Positions 47,940 through 53,308 of a stretch of 53,308 nt of DNA are shown here, piece by piece. The stretch is from NCBI GenBank assembly GCA_046297495.1, contig JBKBIP010000035.1, forward strand, positions 1-53,308. The letters are read 5' to 3'. The stretch is from JBKBIP01 sp046297495 (GTDB lineage Bacteria > Planctomycetota > Planctomycetia > Gemmatales > Gemmataceae). A program made the position numbers and the translations under genes. Under the pieces are notes generated by a model, which did not search any database, was not told where the DNA came from, and saw only the letters and a program-made list of their open reading frames with translations. Positions within the stretch are counted from its first letter, which is position 1, and each line of letters starts with the position of its first letter.

Positions 47940-48036
47940 ATGGCAACTGGCCAGTAATCCAAGCTAGGCGCTGAGACATGGGAAAGGATAGAATGGAAAT
48001 AAAGAAGCTGATGTTTTTACCTTTGTCAACATTCCA

Positions 48037-48069
48037 TTTCATTGTTCCATTCCACCCCACCCCCCTATT
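48037..48069 (-). repeat. 33-nt dispersed repeat, copy 2
   Basis: Inverted relative to 38711-38743. It lies about 195 bp upstream of the GH3 start, in the orientation of that gene. Confidence 0.75.
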
Positions 48070-48258
48070 CTCGATGTCAATCTCATGGGCGTGGAATCAA
48101 ATAATTCATTCCTGTAAAAACAATTTTTCGAGTCAGAAGCCGTTTGGCGCGAGGAGGACGTCGGCCCCTCGGTGCAGGGCGTTACCAGGGGATGGCCGCC
48201 GCCCCCGCGCGCCGACACCATGTGCAAACGGCCCCAGTTTTACCCACTGCCGATGCGC

Positions 48259-48900
48259 CTATTCCTTTCCTTCCGCCCGCGCTGGCACTCCCTTCCAACT
48301 CCGACAAACATAGACGCCGCCAGGGGGGAAGTTGATCGGCACTAGGCGGAACAGCACATCGCCAAAATAGCGTTTGTACAAGGGAAAGTAAACCCAAGGC
48401 ATGTGCGTGAGTTGGCGGAACGAGCCTTCAGGCCGCAACCGCCGGCCAACGATTTCCAGCAGTCGATCACGCAGCGGCGCGGGGAACGACGGCAACGGCA
48501 AGCCGGAGACGATGTGATCGACCTGGCCGATGTTCCGTTTCGCCAAAAGCTGGTCGAGATCGTTGGCGTCGGCCTGCACGATGTCGGCGTTGGGGAACCG
48601 CGACCGCAAGCGCTGGCAGAAATCGGCGTCCCGCTCAATGATGATGACTCGACAAGCAGTGTCTTCGGCACGGCGCAGTAGCTCGGTCGTGATCGGCCCG
48701 GTGCCGGCGCCCAATTCGACGACGCATTGGGCCTGGCGCAAGTCCAGGTCGTGGACCACGCCGCGCGCCAGCCAGCGGGAGCTGGGGGCCAGGGCAGCGA
48801 TGCCTGTTCCCTGTTTCAAAAACTTGGTGAAGACCAGCCACCAATCGGGAGTTTTGTGGGGCTGGTGGGAACCTGTCGCTGCCTTGGCATTGTGTGTCAT
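48259..48900 (-). CDS. PmtA-like phospholipid N-methyltransferase / class I methyltransferase
   Basis: 213 aa. The N-terminal segment FLKQGTGIAALAPSSRWLARGVV followed by motif I VVELGAGTGPITTELL and IIIERDADFCQRLRSRFP is the pattern of PmtA/rRNA-dimethylase-like enzymes. DHIVSGLPLPSFP takes the place of the NPPF-like motif IV. Candidate activity: methylation of phosphatidylethanolamine, but RNA or other substrates are possible. Its start ATG 48900 overlaps the stop of the hydrolase gene by 4 bp (ATGA), so the pair is translationally coupled. Confidence 0.82.
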   Translation of the reverse strand: MTHNAKAATGSHQPHKTPDWWLVFTKFLKQGTGIAALAPSSRWLARGVVHDLDLRQAQCVVELGAGTGPITTELLRRAEDTACRVIIIERDADFCQRLRSRFPNADIVQADANDLDQLLAKRNIGQVDHIVSGLPLPSFPAPLRDRLLEIVGRRLRPEGSFRQLTHMPWVYFPLYKRYFGDVLFRLVPINFPPGGVYVCRSWKGVPARAEGKE

Positions 48901-49742
48901 AATAATGTGGTACTCGGTTTGGCAAGGAAAAGTTGGGTGAAACGTGGTTGGGGCGACGGTTGCGGGTGGGTCAGAAAATGCACCACCAGGCGATTGATCA
49001 GCCAGGCTTTTTCCATCTGCGGCGCGTGGCCACACTGCGGAATCAGCAAAAAGTGACCGTTGGGCAGACTGGCGGCGGCTTCAGCGGCATATTTCGGGCA
49101 AACGACGCGGTCGTCCCGTCCCGCCACCAGCAGCGTCGAGGACGCGACCAGCGGCAGCTTGTCGCGCACGCAATGATCCATCGTGCCGCGGATGGTCTTC
49201 ATCAACCCGGTCCGCCAGCGACGATTGACGAACTGTCGGCGGTAATACAACAGCAAGTCCGGCTCGGCGTGGCGCGCATCGAAGAGCACGCTATCGACCA
49301 GGGCTTGAATGTTGCTGCGCCGCACCCCTTCAAGCACGGGCAGGCGCTCCTCATCCCCCAACCCCGAAGGACAGAGCAGCACGATCCGCGCCACCCGCTT
49401 GGGGTAGCGGACGGCGTATTCGACGGCGATCTTGCCTCCCAAGCTGCTGGCCACCAAATGATAGGGGGGAGACTGCGCGAACTGTTCCAAGTACAGGTGC
49501 AGCTGATCCACCAAATAATCGACGGTGATCGGCAAGCCAGCCTCGATGCGCTCATGCAGGGCGTCGCCGTCATAGACGAGCAAGTTCGGCATGTGGACAT
49601 CGAAATACCGCCGCCAGAATCGATGATTGCGGAACCAGCTCTCGGCTTGTTCCGCCAAGCCATTGATCAGCACGAGCGACTGTTTACGGTCATACGGATG
49701 CGGACGCAAACGGTCGAGCCAGGATTGCAACTTACCCGCCAT
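48897..49742 (-). CDS. Alpha/beta-hydrolase
   Basis: 281 aa. Oxyanion region LVLINGLAEQAESW, nucleophile elbow VASSLGGK (a variant of GxSxG starting with Ala), acid residue in LLVAGRDDRVV and catalytic His in IPQCGHAPQMEKAW. Fits a lipase/esterase or C-C hydrolase of unknown substrate. Start ATG 49742 with AAGGAG just upstream; longer in-frame starts lack support. Coupled to the downstream PmtA-like gene, which suggests a lipid substrate. Confidence 0.87.
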   Translation of the reverse strand: MAGKLQSWLDRLRPHPYDRKQSLVLINGLAEQAESWFRNHRFWRRYFDVHMPNLLVYDGDALHERIEAGLPITVDYLVDQLHLYLEQFAQSPPYHLVASSLGGKIAVEYAVRYPKRVARIVLLCPSGLGDEERLPVLEGVRRSNIQALVDSVLFDARHAEPDLLLYYRRQFVNRRWRTGLMKTIRGTMDHCVRDKLPLVASSTLLVAGRDDRVVCPKYAAEAAASLPNGHFLLIPQCGHAPQMEKAWLINRLVVHFLTHPQPSPQPRFTQLFLAKPSTTLL

Positions 49743-50220
49743 CGAGATTCTCCTTGCCGGCGCTGGGAATGCCCATCGATTCACGGAAACCACCAACCGG
49801 CTGGGTGACAAACCCTTGATCTGCACTGGCCACGGTTGACATTTTTTCGCGCACCGTGATGTGTCTCGCGAAACACCTGCCGGCGTTGACCGACTCCCCA
49901 ATCTTTACCGGACCTCCTATTTTCATCGGGAAGCGAACGTGCGCCAAGATCACCTTGACGCTCATTCTCGAAACCAGCGCGGCGATCACAAGAACCGTCT
50001 CCGTCCTTGCTGAAGTTTGGTTCCTAACATGACAAGTGATTGTGTTATTTTTGTGTGGATGCGATGGAAAAGAGATAAGGAAATGCCGAGTCCCTGCCTC
50101 CCCATGTCGTCGCGAGAAGATGGATCGTTTCGCGCTGAGTCCACGTGAAATGATCCATCCATTATCCAATCAGCCCCAAAGGGGTGACAGTTCATAGCCA
50201 AGGACGTTAGCTCCTGGAAC
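49743..50220. other. Intergenic region, 478 bp, with two hairpins
   Basis: Upstream of the hydrolase gene and downstream of arsM (both minus). Contains a weak hairpin TTTCGCG/CGCGAAA (49845-49851 with 49867-49873), possibly a decayed palindrome copy, and the clear copy at 50119-50159. No gene supported. Confidence 0.5.
50119..50159. repeat. Dispersed palindrome, copy 6
   Basis: GATGGATCGTTTCGCG (50119-50134) pairs with 50144-50159 at 14 of 16 positions; loop 9 nt. It lies 61 bp beyond the arsM stop on the minus strand. Confidence 0.8.
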
Positions 50221-51192
50221 TTAACAACAGCCGCCCCCCTTGACGGCAAAGGTCGGTGCCGTGACGAGAAATTCCGGCGTCGCGCTCAGGCGTGTCGCGG
50301 CGGCGTCGGAGATGGACATTGGAATGCCACGGCGAAAGACGAAACCCGTGTGCGGATCACGCCAGCTGGTTTCGGCACCGATGTAAGTCGCCGTGCGCCC
50401 AGTGAAGATGGCGGGGCCGGCCGCCGTGTCGGGGACCTTGTAGGCCGCCACTTCGACGCTTTCCAACAGAATGCCTTCGGACAAGGCGGGATGGTCGGCG
50501 GGGTGTAGATAGCGATAGGGGAACCGGGCGCGCACCTCGACCTTGCCGAAGCCAGCTTGAGTGAGCAGGCCCAAATAGTCCGGCAACGTCTGGCAGCCCG
50601 ACAAGCAGCGGGCACGCAATTGCTCATCAGATGTCAGATCTGGCGGCAGCGGCGCCGGCGTGATCGGATCGGAGGTGGCGAACAGCCCCCCGATGCGCAG
50701 CACGCGCGCGACCTCGCTGAGGGCTTTCTCCAAATCAGTGGTGGTAAAGACATTGAATAAGCAATTTTGGGCCACGACATCAATGGACTGATCTGGCACC
50801 GGAAGGTCCAGGGCGTTGCCATCGAGCAAAGTCACGAAGTCGGGACGGAACCAGGGATTGAGCTGGGCTGCTTCCTCGAAATTAGCCCGGGCTTTGTGCC
50901 GCATGTCGGCCACGGGATCGACGGCGATGACACCACCAGGACGGCGGGTGAGGTAGGCGAATTGCAGCGCTTCCAACCCGCCGCCGACGCCGACGTACAA
51001 CACCGTCGCGCCGTCGCGGAGATCGCGCGGATCGACCGTGCAGCCGCAGCCATAGTTCATGGCCAACATCACCGAGGGAATGCGCAGGTCGGGGAACCGC
51101 CACGGCGCTGCCTGGACGCAACACAGCTCTGCGTCGGGCGCCCGCGCCGCCTCGGCATAGACTTGTTCGACGGTTTGCAGATAACTACTCAC
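50221..51192 (-). CDS. arsM: Arsenite S-adenosylmethyltransferase, arsenosugar-biosynthesis type
   Basis: 323 aa from GTG 51192, with GGAGG about ten bases upstream. Starts SSYLQTVEQVYAEAA, has C24-C25, the C49-G-C51 pair in NYGCGCTVD, SAM motif I VLYVGVGGGLEALQFAY, DPVADMRHKARANFEEAAQLN, QNCLFNVF, RCLSGCQTL and ends GGGCC (Cys322-323). This pattern is that of the ArsM subgroup found with the radical-SAM enzyme ArsS in arsenosugar synthesis. No arsS or ars operon is visible here, so the partner may lie elsewhere or the substrate may differ. Confidence 0.87.
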   Translation of the reverse strand: MSSYLQTVEQVYAEAARAPDAELCCVQAAPWRFPDLRIPSVMLAMNYGCGCTVDPRDLRDGATVLYVGVGGGLEALQFAYLTRRPGGVIAVDPVADMRHKARANFEEAAQLNPWFRPDFVTLLDGNALDLPVPDQSIDVVAQNCLFNVFTTTDLEKALSEVARVLRIGGLFATSDPITPAPLPPDLTSDEQLRARCLSGCQTLPDYLGLLTQAGFGKVEVRARFPYRYLHPADHPALSEGILLESVEVAAYKVPDTAAGPAIFTGRTATYIGAETSWRDPHTGFVFRRGIPMSISDAAATRLSATPEFLVTAPTFAVKGGGCC

Positions 51193-51500
51193 GCCTGGGG
51201 TCCTCCGTTGATTCGCCGGCGAAGATTCGTCAATCGCGTCATGAATCGATGGAAACCGCGAAACCATTATTATCGCGCTGCTCCCCGTGCATGGCCAGTG
51301 TGGATCATGTCTGACGTGTTCTGGGACTGGGCCAATGGACAAGGTGGCCCGTCCTCACCCTATCGATTGGGCTTCGCGCGGGGCGTCCCTGGTTATCCTG
51401 GCCGGAGTTTTCGCTAAAGAACGCAGTGGAACGGGGAAAAATATGGAAAGCGTGGGATCGCTGCCTTGCTCGCGCGGGGTTCGTGGGCTATTTCTTAGGG

Positions 51501-51640
51501 TGTTGTGGAAATTTTCCACAGCGACGCATCGAGGTAGTGACTGGACGCCACTTGCGTGGAGTGGTCGTCTCGCGCTGGGAGTCACTACCTCGAGTTCTCA
51601 TCTTTTTCATAGGCCCCTGGAGATTTCCAGGGGTTTTTTC
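51501..51640 (+). ncRNA. Candidate small structured RNA with intrinsic terminator
   Basis: Three hairpins in a row on the plus strand: a 7-bp stem at 51504-51520, a perfect 14-bp stem (51529-51542 with 51580-51593) enclosing a 37-nt inner region that can form further short stems, and an intrinsic terminator (51614-51621 with 51626-51633, loop GATT, then six T). No plus-strand CDS ends here, so the terminator is otherwise orphan. A weak TTGCTC-N17-TATTTC precedes it (51466-51494). It matches none of the standard small RNAs I know (4.5S, 6S, tmRNA). Confidence 0.5.
51614..51639 (+). terminator. Intrinsic terminator
   Basis: Stem CCCCTGGA/TCCAGGGG, tetraloop GATT, T6. Works only in the plus direction because the minus strand lacks a T run. 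Confidence 0.85.
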
Positions 51641-51691
51641 TTTGATAAGTCGTGGTCGGTTGGCGGCGTGAATTGGACATCGAGGCGACAT

Positions 51692-52591
51692 TCAGGCGGC
51701 GGCCGGGAGGTTCATGGTAATGGCGCTGACGGGCTTGAATGCTTTGATGACCAAGATGCGGCCCATCAGCCGTTCCAGGATCGGCAAGGGGACGAAGCGC
51801 CAAATATGCGGGACTTCCCCACGGCGCAGTTGCCGCTTGTAGAAGCGCGGCTCCACGAAGGCGGCGAACAGCCGACGGAGCTTCCAGGCGGTGAATTGCG
51901 AGTCGGCCTCGCGTCCGGTGCGCGGTCGGTGCTTCAGCCAGCGGTGCCAGGGAAAGCAGGTGGCCAGGAAGTAATCAACATTGTAGTACGCGGGTGTCAC
52001 GGCCAGCACCTTCCCGCCTGGCTTGAGGACGCGGAACAATTCTTTCACGACGTGCTGGGGGTCCTCGACCTCGTGCAGCAGGCCATTGATGCACACCACG
52101 TCAATGCTGGCGTTTTCCAAGGGAAGAGCGTCGGCGGGGGTGTGGATGAATCGCCCGGACAAGCCGCGCAGCTCAAAGTTGCGCCGTATCAGAGCGAGCT
52201 GCCCGGCGGATGGACAGCAGATCGTGACGTGGGCACCGTGCCGGGCGTACTGCAACCAGTCCGTGCCCAGTCCCGTGCCGACCCCGAGCAACGTCTCCCC
52301 ACAATGCTTAGTGAATTCCAACAAACGCGGCAACCAACGTCCCCGGCGACCATGCCGCTGATTCTCGATCTCCACAAACCAAGGCAACGTATAGGGGGAG
52401 ATGCTTTCGTCAGGGCGCGGCCCCACTTCCCACGGATTGAGGGCTTCCCTAACATACAGTTGCCGGGCCAGGTCTGCCGGGTTGTGCGGTCCCGCCAAAC
52501 CGGAAGCGGCATGCGCGAAGACCGAAGCGGGTCTTCCTTCTGGAGGCCCGCCCGGCCAAATACGCAGCTGGCGAGGTGTCGCACTATCCAT
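51692..52591 (-). CDS. Class I SAM-dependent methyltransferase
   Basis: 299 aa from ATG 52591 (GAGG nine bases upstream); in-frame starts up to 52618 are possible. Core: TLLGVGTGLGTDWLQYARHG (motif I), then IDVVCINGLLHEVEDPQHVVKELFRVLKPGGKVLAVTPAYYN. The C-terminal extension has basic and aromatic residues (WRFVPLPILERLMGRILVIKAFKP), perhaps for membrane contact. Substrate unknown. The UbiA-like gene lies upstream on the same strand, so a methylated prenyl product is conceivable. Confidence 0.85.
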   Translation of the reverse strand: MDSATPRQLRIWPGGPPEGRPASVFAHAASGLAGPHNPADLARQLYVREALNPWEVGPRPDESISPYTLPWFVEIENQRHGRRGRWLPRLLEFTKHCGETLLGVGTGLGTDWLQYARHGAHVTICCPSAGQLALIRRNFELRGLSGRFIHTPADALPLENASIDVVCINGLLHEVEDPQHVVKELFRVLKPGGKVLAVTPAYYNVDYFLATCFPWHRWLKHRPRTGREADSQFTAWKLRRLFAAFVEPRFYKRQLRRGEVPHIWRFVPLPILERLMGRILVIKAFKPVSAITMNLPAAA

Positions 52592-52808
52592 CCCGAACGT
52601 CCTCATGTTGGGCATCAACCCTCTTCCACCACGTCAAGGGTTGATACACGATCAAGGGGGGATAGCCAATTTTTTCACTAGGGTCAAGAGGACTTCGGCG
52701 GCCCAGTCCGTGGAAGGTTCCACATAGGCAAGGCAATTCAACGCCCATGCGAGCAGATTGGTTCGATGGCTCGTCGTGGTTCCCGCGGGCGCAGGACACA
52801 TTCCTGTC

Positions 52809-53308
52809 TCACGTCGCGTACAACCATTGGCTCCGGGACAGCAGCCAGGCGGGGGGCAGCAACAACAGAATGACCAAACCCCAGGTGCCGACGATGGCGG
52901 TGGCGAGCACGGCATCCAACAACACCAAACCCAAAATACAGCGTTTGACCGCCGACTGAACTTTCTTGGCAGAAGGGTCCACCGTGGCTCGGTAAATCGG
53001 GACGCCCAGGTAGAAGCCGAACACCACCAACAGATAGGGAAACAACGGCGAGCTAGTGCCGGGGGGAAACCAGGTGGGAATGGACAGGGCCAGCACCAGC
53101 GCCGCCAACATGGTGAGGGCCGCCAGTTTCAGGGACAACGGATCGCTGCGTTGGGCTTCCGTGCGCGCGAACCAGGTCACGCCGACGATGTATAATCCCA
53201 CCACCAAGGCCAAATGTAGGCTCCAGGGCCAAGTCCATTCCGGGATCAGCACGAAACCCAGCAAGACATTCAAAAAGCGACATGTTCCCATCGCCACGGG
53301 GCCGGCCG
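52809..53308 (-). CDS. UbiA-like prenyltransferase, C-terminal part (cut by the window edge)
   Basis: About 166 codons visible; the frame stays open to the edge, so the N-terminus with the first Asp-rich motif lies outside. Visible: GTCRFLNVLLG, several TM helices and the family-like end DPSAKKVQSAVKRCILGLVLLDAVLAT. UbiA enzymes join prenyl chains to aromatic or other acceptors in the membrane. Identification is moderate because the catalytic part is missing. Confidence 0.65.
   Translation of the reverse strand, partial: AGPVAMGTCRFLNVLLGFVLIPEWTWPWSLHLALVVGLYIVGVTWFARTEAQRSDPLSLKLAALTMLAALVLALSIPTWFPPGTSSPLFPYLLVVFGFYLGVPIYRATVDPSAKKVQSAVKRCILGLVLLDAVLATAIVGTWGLVILLLLPPAWLLSRSQWLYAT

Larger units (their letters stand above)
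47843..48258. other. Intergenic region, 416 bp, with repeats
   Basis: Lies between two minus-strand genes. Holds the 15-nt tandem repeat (47853-47882), a half palindrome (47925-47939) and the second 33-nt repeat (48037-48069). No gene seen. Confidence 0.5.
51193..51691. other. Intergenic region, 499 bp
   Basis: Flanked by two minus-strand genes (arsM start, methyltransferase stop). The part 51193-51480 shows no gene. The part 51501-51640 holds the candidate structured RNA described separately. Confidence 0.5.

Noticed and set aside
51330..51440. Apparent similarity to 38765-38850 (shared GCTAAAGA and GTGTTCTGG words)
   Set aside because: Only scattered short words match; alignment is not sustained, so I do not call it a repeat.
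51504..51520. TTTTCCACA resembling a DnaA box, possible origin of replication
   Set aside because: Only one match, no cluster of boxes, no AT-rich unwinding region and no dnaA/dnaN nearby; the sequence is better explained as a hairpin.

Overview
The window looks like a chromosomal segment of a planctomycete, most likely of the Gemmata clade (Gemmataceae). This is inferred from gene content and not from a marker-gene comparison. The supporting features are a class A RNase P RNA with an insert in helix P13 (described for Gemmata isolates), a protein with the planctomycete TIGR03000 domain, secreted PQQ-type beta-propellers with the N-terminal WPNWRGPN pattern, a Tat-exported Gfo/Idh/MocA protein, a ThuA-domain protein, an MJ0042-type zinc ribbon fused to a propeller, and the generally high GC. 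No rRNA, tRNA, CRISPR array, phage or transposase was seen.

Layout. 1-2.7 kb: rnpB, a divergent clpS, and a divergently transcribed Rrf2 regulator/protoglobin pair. 2.8-13.5 kb: mostly secreted or membrane metabolic proteins: PQQ propeller, Gfo/Idh oxidoreductase, BASS transporter, TIGR03000 protein, Tat-type TPP enzyme, GT4 glycosyltransferase, amidase with a GatC-like small partner, ThuA protein, and the remnant of a VOC/glyoxalase gene. 13.5-19.3 kb: a Kv-like channel behind a sulfite-oxidase-family enzyme, an AbgT transporter, and a thioredoxin-fold protein with a degenerate CxxC. 19.6-25.5 kb: housekeeping block dnaG, rpoD, C4 zinc-ribbon protein, truA. 25.6-32.5 kb: three envelope proteins on the minus strand (zinc ribbon/TM/propeller giant, BON-domain protein with a Pro-rich linker, lipoprotein). 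32.8-53.3 kb: an accessory-like stretch of envelope and lipid genes: two GT2 enzymes, a GT-C-like multi-pass protein, a sulfatase-like enzyme without the formylglycine motif, an MsbA-like ABC exporter between two paralogous zinc-ribbon methyltransferases, a GH3 acyl-amido synthetase homologue, a PmtA-like methyltransferase coupled to an alpha/beta hydrolase, ArsM of the arsenosugar type, another methyltransferase and a partial UbiA-like prenyltransferase.

Non-coding signals are the most distinctive part. (1) A dispersed palindrome (half-site close to GATTSATCGKTTCGCGC) occurs in at least six places, each just 3' of a stop codon, with three more half copies. (2) A short hairpin element with tandem G.A mismatches occurs twice, each time shortly before a start codon. 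(3) A 33-nt sequence occurs twice, upstream of two envelope genes in their own orientation. (4) A candidate structured RNA with its own intrinsic terminator lies at about 51.50-51.64 kb where no CDS is present. Strong sigma70-type promoters precede the dnaG leader, the first GT2 gene and the second zinc-ribbon methyltransferase.
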